Positions 17,750-27,359 of a stretch of 64,000 nt of DNA are shown piece by piece. The translations under genes and the position numbers were made by a program. The notes below the pieces were generated by a model. The model did not search any database. It was given only the letters and a program-made list of their open reading frames with translations, and had not been told where the DNA came from. Origin of the DNA: an uncultured Lentibacter sp. (lineage in GTDB: Bacteria > Pseudomonadota > Alphaproteobacteria > Rhodobacterales > Rhodobacteraceae); NCBI RefSeq assembly GCF_937123735.1, contig NZ_CAKZKL010000032.1, positions 62,001 to 126,000 of the forward strand, given 5' to 3'. How positions within the stretch are numbered: position 1 is the stretch's first letter; the number at the start of each line of letters is the position of its first letter.

Positions 17750-18166
17750 ATGTCCCTTGCTCTAGCCGCCCGCGCAGTGCGTGACAACGCCTATGCCCCA
17801 TATTCCAACTTCAAAGTGGGCGCGGCCCTGCGTGGCGCTGCGGGCGCGGTGTTTTCTGGCTGCAATGTCGAGAATGTCGCCTACCCCGAAGGCACCTGCG
17901 CCGAAGCAGGGGCCATCGCCGCCATGGTCGCCGCAGGCGAAACGCGGCTCACAGAGGTCTATGTCATCGCCGACAGCCCCGCCCCCGTGCCGCCCTGTGG
18001 TGGCTGCCGCCAGAAGCTCCTGGAGTTCGGCGCGCCCGACACCCCCGTGACCCTCGCCACAACAAGCGGAACCGAGATCACCACAACATTGGCCGAGCTC
18101 CTGCCCGGTGCCTTCGCCAACGCGCACATGGACAAAGCCAAAGGCAGCGCCAAGGGCAAAGCATGA
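17750..18166 (+). CDS. cdd: cytidine deaminase
   Basis: Deaminates cytidine and deoxycytidine to uridine and deoxyuridine. The 138-residue protein has the zinc site C50-AE with catalytic E52 (GTCAEAGAIAAM) and C83 and C86 in PPCGGCRQ. The start at 17750 follows GAAAGG; the frame continues 31 codons upstream without homology. First gene of the salvage operon cdd-deoA-deoB-upp; its TGA overlaps the deoA ATG by four bases. A Lys-rich C-terminal tail (KAKGSAKGKA) is an unusual extra. Confidence 0.95.
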   Translation: MSLALAARAVRDNAYAPYSNFKVGAALRGAAGAVFSGCNVENVAYPEGTCAEAGAIAAMVAAGETRLTEVYVIADSPAPVPPCGGCRQKLLEFGAPDTPVTLATTSGTEITTTLAELLPGAFANAHMDKAKGSAKGKA

Positions 18167-19467
18167 GCGACACCCGCGCGCTCCTCGCCGCCCTGCGCCG
18201 TGGCCAGCCCATCGGGGCCGAGGCGCTCACCCGCTTTGTCGAGGGCCTTGCCGACGGCTCGGTGAGTGACGCGCAGGCCGGCGCTTTTGCCATGGGCGTG
18301 GTGCTCAGTAAGCTCTCGGCAGAGGATTCCGTCGCCCTCACCCGCGCCATGCGCGACAGCGGCGATGTGCTCAGCTGGGATCTGCCCGCGCCGGTCATCG
18401 ACAAACATTCCACAGGCGGCGTGGGCGATTGTGTCTCGCTGCTGCTTGCCCCCGCGCTCGCGGCCTGCGGCGCATTTGTGCCCATGGTCTCGGGCCGCGG
18501 CCTCGGCCACACCGGCGGCACGCTCGACAAGCTCGAAAGCATCCCCGGTTTCAACACCGCGCTCACAGCGCCCGAGTTCCAGCGCACAGTGCGCGAAACA
18601 GGCCTCGCCATCGTCTCCGCCTCGCCCACGCTCGCCCCCGCCGACAAACGCCTCTACGCCATCCGCGATGTCACCAGCACAGTCGAGAGCCTCGATCTGA
18701 TCACCGCGTCCATTCTGTCCAAAAAGCTCGCCTCGGGCCTCGATGCACTGGTGCTCGATGTCAAATGCGGCTCCGGCGCCTTTATGAAAACCCCGCAAGA
18801 AGCCCGCGCGCTCGCGCAGTCTCTCGTTTCCACAGCCAACGCTGCAGGCTGCAAAACCAGCGCCCTCATCACCGATATGAGCGCGCCGCTCGTGCCCTCC
18901 TTGGGCAACGCGCTTGAGGTGGCCGAAGTCATGCGCGCGCTCACCTCGCCCGCGCCCTCGCGGCTTAAAGAGATCACCGCCGCCCTCGGCGGCCAGCTTC
19001 TGGCCGATGCGGGCATGGCCGCCTCCCTGGCCGAAGGTGAGGCCCGCCTCACCGCCGCGCTCACATCCGGAGAAGCTGCCGAAAGCTTCGCGCGCCTGTG
19101 CCGCGCCCAGGGCGGCCCGCTGCATTTCGTGGACAACTGGGCGCGCTTTCTGCCCGAGGCCAATATCATCCGTGAAGTCAAAGCGCCCCACACAGGCCAT
19201 ATCGCCGCCTATGACGGCGAGGCGCTCGGCCTTGCCGTGGTCGCGCTCGGCGGCGGGCGGCAAGTCGAAACCGACCAGATCGACCCCGCCGTGGGCCTCT
19301 CCGATCTGCTCCCGCTGGGCACCTATGTCACCCAAGGCACCCCCATCGCGCGCATCCACGCCAGCCGCGAAAGCGCGGCCCGCGCCGCCGAATCCGCGGT
19401 GCGCGCCGCCCTGCGCATCGGGGCCGCCCCCGCGTCGCAGCCGCTCATCCTTGAGAGGCTCACCTGA
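18163..19467 (+). CDS. deoA: thymidine phosphorylase
   Basis: Phosphorolyses thymidine and deoxyuridine to the base and deoxyribose 1-phosphate. The 434-residue protein is the normal size of the pyrimidine nucleoside phosphorylase family, with the phosphate-binding KHSTGGVGDCVSL near residue 80, VSGRGLGHTGGTLDKLES near residue 110 and a C-terminal domain with the conserved HASRESAA. It overlaps cdd by four bases and deoB by one, which implies translational coupling. Confidence 0.96.
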   Translation: MSDTRALLAALRRGQPIGAEALTRFVEGLADGSVSDAQAGAFAMGVVLSKLSAEDSVALTRAMRDSGDVLSWDLPAPVIDKHSTGGVGDCVSLLLAPALAACGAFVPMVSGRGLGHTGGTLDKLESIPGFNTALTAPEFQRTVRETGLAIVSASPTLAPADKRLYAIRDVTSTVESLDLITASILSKKLASGLDALVLDVKCGSGAFMKTPQEARALAQSLVSTANAAGCKTSALITDMSAPLVPSLGNALEVAEVMRALTSPAPSRLKEITAALGGQLLADAGMAASLAEGEARLTAALTSGEAAESFARLCRAQGGPLHFVDNWARFLPEANIIREVKAPHTGHIAAYDGEALGLAVVALGGGRQVETDQIDPAVGLSDLLPLGTYVTQGTPIARIHASRESAARAAESAVRAALRIGAAPASQPLILERLT

Positions 19468-20639
19468 TGGCGCGCGCCTTCCTCGTGGTGCTCGACAGCG
19501 CAGGCATTGGCGGCGCGCCCGATGCGGCGCAGTTCTTCAACGGCATGCTGCCCGACACGGGCGCAAACACGCTCGGCCATATCTATGAGGCCGCAGCACC
19601 CAAGCTGCCACATCTGGAAAGCCTCGGCCTCAAACAAGCCATCGCGCTGGCCTCTGGCCTCACCCTTCCGGTGACAGAGCCGCTCAAAGGCCGCTTTGGG
19701 GCCGCCACCGAGCAGAGCCTCGGCAAAGACACCCCCTCGGGCCATTGGGAGCTTGCCGGTGTGCCCGTCCCTTGGGCATGGCACTATTTCCCCGATACGC
19801 AGCCCGCTTTTCCGCCTCAGATCACCGCGCTGGTGCAAAAACTCGCCGACACAGAGGGCCTCCTTGGCAACTGCCACGCCTCCGGCACCGAGATCATCGC
19901 CCGCCTTGGGGCCGAGCACATGCGCACAGGCTTCCCCATCTGCTACACCTCGGCAGACTCGGTGTTCCAGATCGCCGCCCATGAAGAGCGCTTCGGCCTG
20001 CCCCGCCTGCTCGCGCTCTGCGAAGCCCTTGCGCCGCATTTACACGCGCTCAAGGTTGGCCGCGTCATCGCGCGGCCCTTTGTCGGCGCAAAAGGCGGCT
20101 TTGCCCGCACCGCCAATAGGCGCGACTATGCCATGGCCACCCCCGCGCCGACCCTGCTGGACTGGGCGCAAGAGGCGGGCGTGCACACCCACGCCATCGG
20201 CAAGATCGCAGATATTTTCTCAGGCCAGGGCATCGACAGCCGCGCCAAGGGCCGCGACGCGGCGCTGATGGACGATCTCAAGGCGCGTGTGGCCACAGCC
20301 CCCGAAACCTCCCTCACCTTCGCCAATTTTGTCGAGTTTGATACAGAGTTCGGCCACCGCCGCGACGCTCAGGGCTACGCCCGCCAGCTCGAATGGTTTG
20401 ATACACACCTCGGGCAGATCCTGCCCCGCCTCAAAGCCGATGATCTCCTCATCCTCACGGCGGATCACGGCAATGACCCCACATGGCCGGGTTCCGACCA
20501 CACCCGCGAGCGCGCGCCCGTTCTGGTTGCAGGCGCGGGCACGGGTGCTATAGGTCATATGCAGTTCGCCGATGTGGCGGCCTCCGTGGCCGCGCACCTC
20601 GGCCTTTCCAAACGCGGCGCAGGGCAAAGCTTCCTCTGA
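19467..20639 (+). CDS. deoB: phosphopentomutase
   Basis: Converts deoxyribose 1-phosphate to deoxyribose 5-phosphate, the step after DeoA. The 390-residue alkaline phosphatase-superfamily enzyme shows the metal-binding [12 protein letters not shown] at residues 9-20, the phospho-acceptor threonine region [10 protein letters not shown] and [13 protein letters not shown], and the C-terminal metal ligands [19 protein letters not shown]. The ATG uses the last base of the deoA stop. A deoC aldolase gene is not in the window. Confidence 0.96.
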   Translation: MARAFLVVLDSAGIGGAPDAAQFFNGMLPDTGANTLGHIYEAAAPKLPHLESLGLKQAIALASGLTLPVTEPLKGRFGAATEQSLGKDTPSGHWELAGVPVPWAWHYFPDTQPAFPPQITALVQKLADTEGLLGNCHASGTEIIARLGAEHMRTGFPICYTSADSVFQIAAHEERFGLPRLLALCEALAPHLHALKVGRVIARPFVGAKGGFARTANRRDYAMATPAPTLLDWAQEAGVHTHAIGKIADIFSGQGIDSRAKGRDAALMDDLKARVATAPETSLTFANFVEFDTEFGHRRDAQGYARQLEWFDTHLGQILPRLKADDLLILTADHGNDPTWPGSDHTRERAPVLVAGAGTGAIGHMQFADVAASVAAHLGLSKRGAGQSFL

Positions 20640-20664
20640 TCCGCATGACAGAGCGAGACACGAA

Positions 20665-21297
20665 ATGAGCCAAAACCTGACAGTCGTTGATCACCCGCTG
20701 GTGCAGCACAAACTGAGCTTCATGCGCGACAAATCCACGCCCTCGGCCCATTTCCGCCAGCTATTGGGCGAAATCGCCCAGCTCCTCGCCTATGAGGCCA
20801 CCCGCGATCTGCCGCTGGAAATGCGCGAGGTGGAAACCCCGCTCCAGCCCATGCAATCCCCCTATCTTTCGGGCAAAAAGCTTGCGCTGGTCTCTATCCT
20901 GCGCGCCGGCAACGGGATGCTCGACAGCCTCTTGCACCTCATCCCCTCCGCGCGCGTCGGCTTTGTCGGGCTGTATCGCGATGAAGAAACGCTCAAGCCC
21001 GTGCAATACTACTTCAAAGTGCCCGAAGACATCTCAAACCGCGATGTGCTCGTGGTCGATCCGATGCTTGCCACCGGCAACAGCTCTGTTGCGGCCATTG
21101 ACCTTCTCAAAGCCGCAGGCGCAACACGCATCCGCTTTCTCTGCCTGCTCGCCGCACCAGAAGGGGTGGCGCGCATGGCCGAGGCCCACCCCGATGTGCC
21201 CGTCATCACCGCCGCGCTGGATGCGCAGCTGAACGCGCAGGGCTACATCGTGCCCGGACTAGGGGATGCGGGCGACCGGATGTTCGGCACAAAATAG
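20665..21297 (+). CDS. upp: uracil phosphoribosyltransferase
   Basis: Makes UMP from uracil and PRPP, recovering the base released by the phosphorylase. The 210-residue product starts [18 protein letters not shown], has the [10 protein letters not shown] segment near residue 75 and the PRPP loop [12 protein letters not shown] near 128-139, and ends with [14 protein letters not shown] as usual. The longer frame opening 31 codons earlier is inside deoB. Last gene of the salvage operon, 25 bases after deoB. Confidence 0.96.
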   Translation: MSQNLTVVDHPLVQHKLSFMRDKSTPSAHFRQLLGEIAQLLAYEATRDLPLEMREVETPLQPMQSPYLSGKKLALVSILRAGNGMLDSLLHLIPSARVGFVGLYRDEETLKPVQYYFKVPEDISNRDVLVVDPMLATGNSSVAAIDLLKAAGATRIRFLCLLAAPEGVARMAEAHPDVPVITAALDAQLNAQGYIVPGLGDAGDRMFGTK

Positions 21298-21375
21298 CCG
21301 ATAATTCACCCCTTTCCAAGCTGGACAGACGCGCGGCCATGAGGCATGTTTTCCCCGTATCTGCGGGGACATGTT

Positions 21376-22698
21376 ATGAGTTCAAGACGAGTCGCGGCGC
21401 TTGGCGCCATTTTTATTTGCCTGAGCCTGTCTTTCATCACAGCCGCCAGCGCCCAAGCGCTGCGCGAGGCTGACGGGCCGGTAAACTTCCCGCCCAAGGG
21501 CTTCAAGGGCAAACAATTTGTCGACAACGATGGCTGCGCCTTCGTGCGCGCCGGAATTGACGGGCGCGTCACATGGGTGCCGCGAGTCACCCGCTCACGC
21601 CAGCTTTTGTGCGGCCTGAAACCGAGCTTCGCAGGGGCCGAGGCCACAATCACCCAAGCGCCCCGCGCCGCGCAGATCGTGCAAATCCAACCCAAGGCGC
21701 TGCCACCCGCACAGGCAGGTGCACAGCCCACAGATCGGGCCACAGATCGGGCCACTGCACAGCCCATAGCACAGGCCCCCGCCGCGCCTCTAAAGGCCGC
21801 CCCGAAAAAAGCCGCCCCTGTGCCGCGCAAAACCAGCAGCCCAGCCGCCAAACCGGCCCCCAAACGGGCCCCAAAACCAGCGCTTGCGGCCAAGCCACAG
21901 GTTGCCAAACAACAGGCCAAAAAGCCCGCCCCCCAGCGCGCGGCCCAGCCAAGCCCAGCCCAGTCCAAGCTGGCGCGCACAAAGAACTGCCCCAATTTCA
22001 CCGGCATCAGCGCGCGCTATGCCGGGCAAGGCGCCGGCGTGCGCTGCGGCCCGCAGGCCCAATCGCCCAGCCGTGCCCGCCCACAAGTCACCCAGACAGA
22101 TCCGGCCACAGGCCAGCGCCGGGTTATTCCCAAACATGTCTATGACGCTCAGCAGCGCCAAAAAAGCGCCGTCAAGATCCCCGAAGGCTACCGCAAGGCC
22201 TGGGAGGATGACCGCCTCAACACACAGCGCGCCCATATGACCGAAAAGGGCATCCAGCAGGCCGATCTGCTCTGGACCCGCACCCTGCCACGCCGGCTCT
22301 ACATAAAAGAAACAGGCCGCGTGGTGAACAACCTGTTCCCCGATCTGCGCTACCCCTACACCAGTATGCAAGAGCAAAACGCCGCAATGGGCTTTGCAGC
22401 CAGCGCCACGCCCCCCACGCTTGAAACATTGCCAGGCAAACCCCGCCAGCCCAAAACCCAGCCCCAAACCCAGCCCGGCGGGCGCTTTGTGCAGGTGGGG
22501 CTGTTTGGCAAGCCTGGCAACGCGCAGCGCGCCGCGCGCCAGATCAGCGCCGCTGGCCTGCCAGCCCGGCTTGGCACGCTCACCAAAGGCAGCAAGCGTT
22601 ACACCGTGGTCATGGCCGGGCCCTTTGCGCCCAACCAGATCAAACGCGCGGTGGCCGCGGCCCGCCGGGCCGGCTTTCACGACGCCTACGCCCGCTAA
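21376..22698 (+). CDS. secreted SPOR-domain protein
   Basis: The 440-residue product has a signal peptide ([17 protein letters not shown], cleavage near ASA-QA at residue 26), a low-complexity Ala/Pro/Lys/Gln-rich stretch at about residues 95-215, a conserved central part and a C-terminal SPOR domain (last 75 residues, FVQVGLFGKPGNAQRAA, then VVMAGPF). SPOR domains bind denuded peptidoglycan at division sites, so a periplasmic, septum-linked protein is likely. The start at 21376 gives a cleaner signal than the ATG 10 codons earlier. The Pro/Ala-rich part contains short duplications such as the repeated DRAT. Confidence 0.85.
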   Translation: MSSRRVAALGAIFICLSLSFITAASAQALREADGPVNFPPKGFKGKQFVDNDGCAFVRAGIDGRVTWVPRVTRSRQLLCGLKPSFAGAEATITQAPRAAQIVQIQPKALPPAQAGAQPTDRATDRATAQPIAQAPAAPLKAAPKKAAPVPRKTSSPAAKPAPKRAPKPALAAKPQVAKQQAKKPAPQRAAQPSPAQSKLARTKNCPNFTGISARYAGQGAGVRCGPQAQSPSRARPQVTQTDPATGQRRVIPKHVYDAQQRQKSAVKIPEGYRKAWEDDRLNTQRAHMTEKGIQQADLLWTRTLPRRLYIKETGRVVNNLFPDLRYPYTSMQEQNAAMGFAASATPPTLETLPGKPRQPKTQPQTQPGGRFVQVGLFGKPGNAQRAARQISAAGLPARLGTLTKGSKRYTVVMAGPFAPNQIKRAVAAARRAGFHDAYAR

Positions 22699-22752
22699 AT
22701 CGGCCCCATGCTTGGGCTTTCCTTTGAGGCGTGACATGGCGTATCAAAGGCC

Positions 22753-23517
22753 ATGCTCCATATGATCTCCCATGGCCTCGCCAGCGCCCGCCCCCCTCTG
22801 CTCATAGCCCACGGCCTCTTCGGCTCGGGGCGCAACTGGGGCGTGATCGCCAAGCGCCTCTCTGACAGCCAGCAGGTGGTGGCCGTGGATATGCGCAACC
22901 ATGGCAGCTCGCTCTGGTCGCCCGATCACAGCTATGAAGCCCTTGCCGATGATCTGGCCGAGGTGATCACGAGCCTCGGAGGGCGGGCCAATGTCCTCGG
23001 GCATTCCATGGGTGGCAAGGCCGCCATGATGCTGGCCCTGCGCCACCCCGATCTGGTCGCACGGCTCACGGTGGCCGATATCGCCCCCGTCGCTTACAGC
23101 CACTCGCAGCAAAGAAACATCGACGCCATGCGCGCCCTCGATCTGACCACTCTGGATGGGCGCGCCGCCGCGCAAGCCGCGCTGCTGCCCGCGTTGAAAG
23201 ACCCGGCCCTGGCCGCGTTTTTCACCCAATCTCTGGATGTCAAAGCCCGCGCCTGGCGGCTCAACCTGGATGCGCTTGAGGCCAATATGCCCAAAATACT
23301 CGGCTTTCCCGACGTGGCCGGCGCAGCCTTTGACAGGCCGGCGCTGTTTCTGTCGGGGGCCACTTCCGATTATGTCACCCCCGCCTATCGCCCGCAGATC
23401 AAGGCACTGTTTCGCGCCGCACAGTTTGCCAAAATTCCAAAAGCGGGCCATTGGCTTCATGCAGAGCGCCCCCGCGCCTTTGAAGCCGCGCTGCGCGCCT
23501 GGCTAGACGCCGCCTAA
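22753..23517 (+). CDS. alpha/beta hydrolase, YbfF/ABHD11-like esterase
   Basis: The 254-residue protein has the oxyanion HGLFGSGRNWG near residue 20, the nucleophile elbow GHSMGGK with S85, and a C-terminal GHWLH with H233. This set is typical of YbfF-type acyl-CoA or short-chain esterases. No signal peptide is seen, so it should be cytoplasmic. It stands alone between a SPOR gene and a convergent DUF6473 gene. The natural substrate cannot be told from sequence. Confidence 0.88.
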   Translation: MLHMISHGLASARPPLLIAHGLFGSGRNWGVIAKRLSDSQQVVAVDMRNHGSSLWSPDHSYEALADDLAEVITSLGGRANVLGHSMGGKAAMMLALRHPDLVARLTVADIAPVAYSHSQQRNIDAMRALDLTTLDGRAAAQAALLPALKDPALAAFFTQSLDVKARAWRLNLDALEANMPKILGFPDVAGAAFDRPALFLSGATSDYVTPAYRPQIKALFRAAQFAKIPKAGHWLHAERPRAFEAALRAWLDAA

Positions 23518-23535
23518 GCCGCGCCCGCCTTGGCC

Positions 23536-24378
23536 TTACCTGTCCGGGCGCGCCAGCAAACGCTGCACAACCGGCGCAAGGGCTTCCGCCGCTTCCTGAT
23601 GCACCGCAGGCCCCAGAAGTTGCAGGGCCGCCTGGCGCTCCTCTTCGGGAAAGATCATCCCCTCAGAGCCGCGCGCCAAAGCCGCCGGGCTGGCGCTACA
23701 ACAGACCTGCCCGGCAAGATCTGCCGACAGCATCGCCAGCATCTCCGCCGTCACCGCAAAAGGCGCGCTGGCCACATGGTCAAAGCCGCGTTTCTCCTCG
23801 GGGGCATGATCCGCCATCCAAAGCAGCACAACCGGCCGGCCAATCCGGTCAATCAACAGCCGCATCCGCGCCACCCAGGCCTGTTGCAGCTCTTGCGCCA
23901 GCAACATGAAACCGTCGGGCTGGCGCTCGGCAAGCGCGCGCAGCATATGGTTGGTAAAGTGAAACTCGGTAAAATCCACCCCGCGAAACAGGCTCTTCAT
24001 CCGGTTTGACGCTCTTAAAAACCGGTCGTTTCGGCGCGGATGGACCGTGTAAAACCGGTTGGACATCGTATGCGCGCTGAGCGCCTGCACCACCACAGCC
24101 TGCGCCCGCCCGGCAAGGCTCAACACCCCGAGATCATGGGCAAAGGCGTCCAGCCCGGCGCCCTGCACCCCAAGGTTCACGCAAGGCACCCCAATAAGGT
24201 CTTCCAGCCGGTCACTGAAGGGGCGCGGCACAAACTTCCCAAAGGTCTCCGTGCCCCCCAGAACAGCCACAAACGGCTCTGAAATCTGGCGCTTTGGGCC
24301 GCGAAAGGTCAAGCGCGAGCCATCATACTCGCACAAACGATAGTCAAGGGCTGCGCCCCCCATTCTGATATATGACAT
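23536..24378 (-). CDS. DUF6473-type protein
   Basis: The 280-residue protein begins MSYIRMGGAALDYRLCEYD and has the family-like LTFRGPKR, FVAVLGGTETFGKFVPRPF and PCVNLGVQGAGLDAF segments, which I recognise as the DUF6473 family common in Rhodobacterales. The GGTETFG and NLG pieces recall the SGNH/GDSL hydrolase layout, with MADHAPEEK later, but a clear Ser-His pair is not proven. I choose ATG 24378 because similarity starts there; the frame opens eight codons earlier. Function unknown; some relatives sit near polysaccharide genes, which are absent here. Confidence 0.75.
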   Translation of the reverse strand: MSYIRMGGAALDYRLCEYDGSRLTFRGPKRQISEPFVAVLGGTETFGKFVPRPFSDRLEDLIGVPCVNLGVQGAGLDAFAHDLGVLSLAGRAQAVVVQALSAHTMSNRFYTVHPRRNDRFLRASNRMKSLFRGVDFTEFHFTNHMLRALAERQPDGFMLLAQELQQAWVARMRLLIDRIGRPVVLLWMADHAPEEKRGFDHVASAPFAVTAEMLAMLSADLAGQVCCSASPAALARGSEGMIFPEEERQAALQLLGPAVHQEAAEALAPVVQRLLARPDR

Positions 24379-24547
24379 GGTTCCCACCACTAATTTACTC
24401 ACCCGTCTCCAGAATGCGTCACAGCTCTTTCCAATTTGCTAACAGATAAAATGCCCTCTAAATTTGGCTCCAGAGCCAGATGATCTTTCGCCTTGCGGCC
24501 CTGCGGGGGGGCGGCCTATTGTCGTCTCATCACCCAAGGAGAGCAGC

Positions 24548-25426
24548 ATGGAAATCAAAACAGTCGGCGTCATCGGTGCAGGCCAGATGGGCAATGGCAT
24601 TGCCCATGTCATGGCGCTTGCAGGCTATCAGGTTGTTCTCAATGACGTGAACGCAGAGGCGCTCAAGGCCGCTCAATCCAAGATCGAAAAGAACATGGCC
24701 CGCCAGCTCAGCCGCGCGCTCATCACAGAGGAGGCCATGCAGGCCGGCCTCGCGCGCATCACACCCGCGCTGGATGTGGCCGCCCTTGGCACCGCCGATC
24801 TGGTGATCGAATCCGCCACCGAGAATGAAGAGATCAAGATCAAGATCCTCGAAGGCCTCGTGCCGCATCTGCCCGAGCACAGCATTGTCACCTCCAACAC
24901 CTCGTCCATCTCCATCACCCGCCTGGCCGCGCGCACCGACCGCCCCGAAAAATTCATGGGCTTTCACTTCATGAACCCGGTGCCGCTCATGCAGCTGGTC
25001 GAGCTGATCCGTGGCATCGCCACCGATGATGAAACCTACCAGAGCTGCCTTGGTGTGGTCGACCGCCTGGGCAAAACCGCCGCCTCCGCCGAGGATTTCC
25101 CCGCCTTCATCGTCAACCGGATCCTGATCCCGATGATCAACGAAGCTTGCTACACGCTCTATGAGGGCGTCGGCAATGTCGCCTCGATTGATGCCGCCAT
25201 GAAGCTCGGGGCCAACCATCCTATGGGCCCGCTGGAGCTGGCCGATTTTATCGGCCTGGATACCTGCCTCGCCATCATGAACGTGCTGCACGACGGTCTG
25301 GCCGACACCAAATATCGCCCCTGCCCGCTGCTCACCAAATACGTCGCCGCCGGCTGGCTGGGCCGCAAAACAGGCCGTGGCTTTTATGATTACCGCGGCG
25401 AAGGCGCACCGGTTCCCACACGCTAA
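24548..25426 (+). CDS. hbd: 3-hydroxybutyryl-CoA dehydrogenase
   Basis: Oxidises (S)-3-hydroxybutyryl-CoA to acetoacetyl-CoA with NAD, or the reverse. The 292-residue protein has the NAD-binding [10 protein letters not shown] at residues 10-19, the catalytic His region [15 protein letters not shown] near 138-152 with the following Asn, and the C-terminal [12 protein letters not shown] domain. AAGGAG lies six bases before the ATG at 24548; the open frame 28 codons upstream is not used. It is monocistronic and is followed by a palindromic repeat array. Confidence 0.95.
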   Translation: MEIKTVGVIGAGQMGNGIAHVMALAGYQVVLNDVNAEALKAAQSKIEKNMARQLSRALITEEAMQAGLARITPALDVAALGTADLVIESATENEEIKIKILEGLVPHLPEHSIVTSNTSSISITRLAARTDRPEKFMGFHFMNPVPLMQLVELIRGIATDDETYQSCLGVVDRLGKTAASAEDFPAFIVNRILIPMINEACYTLYEGVGNVASIDAAMKLGANHPMGPLELADFIGLDTCLAIMNVLHDGLADTKYRPCPLLTKYVAAGWLGRKTGRGFYDYRGEGAPVPTR

Positions 25427-25439
25427 CCCACCCCGTAGG

Positions 25440-25491
25440 GTGCGCATTCACTGCGCACCTCTCTCAACCTGCGTGCGCATCCCTTGCGCAC
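25440..25491. repeat. palindromic repeat array, two units with 33-base spacing
   Basis: GTGCGCA-ttcac-TGCGCAC at 25440-25458 and GTGCGCA-tccct-TGCGCAC at 25473-25491, starting 33 bases apart with linker CTCTCTCAACCTGC. CGTAGG precedes it. Same family as 9355-9472 and 28541-28588; 13 bases after the hbd stop. Confidence 0.9.
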
Positions 25492-25496
25492 CGCCC

Positions 25497-25532
25497 AAAA
25501 AAATGGGCCGCCAAGGTCTCCCCCGGCGGCCC
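25497..25532 (-). terminator. terminator of the substrate-binding protein gene
   Basis: On the minus strand GGGCCGCC, a 12-base loop, GGCGGCCC, then ATTTTTTT. It lies about 20 bases beyond the leftward stop at 25552. Confidence 0.85.
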
Positions 25533-25551
25533 GCATTGCTCGGATCACTGC

Positions 25552-27198
25552 TTACGCATCAATCCAGACAGCCTCCAGATGCATCTCGCGGAACTGGTGG
25601 CGCTCAATGCCTTGCAGCTCAGGCACATGGTGCAAGCTCAGGTTATACCAATAAGGCTGGATCATCGCGCCGCTGTCTTGCAGCATCCGCTCCAGATCTT
25701 CCATCAACACACGGCGCTTGTCCGGGTCAAACACCCCCGAGGCCTCCGCCAGCTTGGCGTCAAACGCGGGGTTTGTGTGGCCGCTCTCGTTCCAGGCCGC
25801 ACCCGAGGTATAGGCCAGCCCCAACACCTGAACCCCCAAAGGCCGCGGCCCCCAGTTGGTCGTCGAAAAGGGGTATTCCGTCCAGCCGTTCCAGAAAGTG
25901 CTGCCCGGAATAACCGTGCGCTTTACGTTAAAGCCCGCATCGCGCAGCTGCGCCGCAATCGCGTCGGTGGTCACCGTGCGCCAGTCCCCGTCAATCGAAA
26001 TGAGTTCCATCTCGGTGTCGCCATGGCCCGCCGCCTCCAGCATCGCCTTGGCTTTCACGGGGTCAGGCGCAATCTTGGGCAGCGCGAAATACTCAGGGTG
26101 CATCGGCGCCACATGGTGGTTCTCCGCCGCAATCCCCTCGCCGTTATAGCCCAGCTCCAGCACCGTGTTGTTGTCCACAGCCAGCTGCACCGCATTGCGC
26201 ACCATCTTGTTGTCAAACGGCGGTGAATCCGCCCGCATCCGCGCCACAATCGTGTTCGCGGTCGGCTTGGACTTGCGCACAAGCCCCAGCCCGTCGAGCG
26301 CGTCCAGAAAGTCCGATGCAGTTTCGTCATTGAGGTGAATTTCCCCCGCCTCAAACGCGGCAATATAGTTGGATTGATCCGTGCCGTAATCAATAAATTC
26401 AATGCCATCAAGCAGCGCCTGGCCACCCCACCAGCCGCTCTCGCGCCGCTTGAAACGCGCGCCGACACCAATCTCGAAACTGGTCAGCTCAAAGGCCCCC
26501 GTGCCAATGGCATTGCTGGCAAAATCCGCCGTAGGGTCATAACTCGGATGCACAATCATCGCCGGATAATCCGCCATGCCCGCAATCAGGCTGATGTCGG
26601 GCGCCAGAAGGTTAAGCTGCACCGTCATATCGTCGATTTTCTCAATCGCGCCCGCGCGCGCCAGCCCCGTCGCCTCGTCGATCAGCGGCGCAAAGCGGGC
26701 CGCCATGGAATTGCCCTCGGCGTTCTTCTCACACCAGCGGGTGAGGTTGAAAATCACATCATCCGCAGTGAATTTGTCGCCATTGTTCCACATCGCCCCC
26801 TGGCGCACATTGAGCGTATAGGTCTTGGAATCATCAGACACCGTCCAGTCTTCCAACAAAAGCCCGGAGAAAGTGAAATCACTGTTCCAGCGCACCAGCG
26901 TCTCCTGATACTGGCGCGCCACATTGCCATGCTCGCTCCAGTCAAAGGCGCGCGGGTCTTTCATCGCCAAAATCCGCATCCCCACTTTCAGAACACCACC
27001 CTGCTTGGGCGTGGCCTGGGCCATCGCGGGGGCCGCTTGCCCCAAAAGGCCATAGGCCACAGCCGCGCTTGCCCCAAAGGTGCTGGCCAGCGCCAAAAAC
27101 TCGCGGCGCGCCATCTTGCCCTGCTGCACACTCTCGGCCCAGCGCCGCACAATAGGGCGCGCTTGGCAGGCCAGGGCCTCCTTGGTTTGATTTGTCAT
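25552..27198 (-). CDS. ABC transporter substrate-binding protein, family 5 (peptide/nickel type), Tat-exported
   Basis: The 548-residue protein is a solute-binding protein of the DppA/OppA class for oligopeptides or similar ligands. A twin-arginine signal (ARREFLALAS at residues 30-39, hydrophobic core to about 60, APAMA cleavage) points to folded export. Family marks are YTLNVRQGAMWNNGDKFTADDV and FELTSFEIGVGARFKR. The N-terminal 28 residues before the Tat motif are longer than usual. No permease or ATPase gene is adjacent, so it is an orphan or works with a transporter elsewhere. The ligand is unknown. Confidence 0.92.
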   Translation of the reverse strand: MTNQTKEALACQARPIVRRWAESVQQGKMARREFLALASTFGASAAVAYGLLGQAAPAMAQATPKQGGVLKVGMRILAMKDPRAFDWSEHGNVARQYQETLVRWNSDFTFSGLLLEDWTVSDDSKTYTLNVRQGAMWNNGDKFTADDVIFNLTRWCEKNAEGNSMAARFAPLIDEATGLARAGAIEKIDDMTVQLNLLAPDISLIAGMADYPAMIVHPSYDPTADFASNAIGTGAFELTSFEIGVGARFKRRESGWWGGQALLDGIEFIDYGTDQSNYIAAFEAGEIHLNDETASDFLDALDGLGLVRKSKPTANTIVARMRADSPPFDNKMVRNAVQLAVDNNTVLELGYNGEGIAAENHHVAPMHPEYFALPKIAPDPVKAKAMLEAAGHGDTEMELISIDGDWRTVTTDAIAAQLRDAGFNVKRTVIPGSTFWNGWTEYPFSTTNWGPRPLGVQVLGLAYTSGAAWNESGHTNPAFDAKLAEASGVFDPDKRRVLMEDLERMLQDSGAMIQPYWYNLSLHHVPELQGIERHQFREMHLEAVWIDA

Positions 27199-27304
27199 GG
27201 TCTCTTCTCCCGTTGGCGTTGCAGATCAGTTGTCGCAACTCGCCCCATCTTAGCCATGCCCCGCGATTCGGGGAAAGGAAGTTTGGACAGATCTGTCCAC
27301 AAGC

Positions 27305-27334
27305 AAAAAAAGGCCCCCGAGCATCTCGGAGGCC
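27305..27334 (-). terminator. terminator of the LysR gene
   Basis: On the minus strand GGCCTCCGAG-atg-CTCGGGGGCC followed by TTTTTTT, 25 bases after the LysR stop. Confidence 0.85.
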
Positions 27335-27359
27335 AGTCGCGAAAACCCGCGGGGAAATT

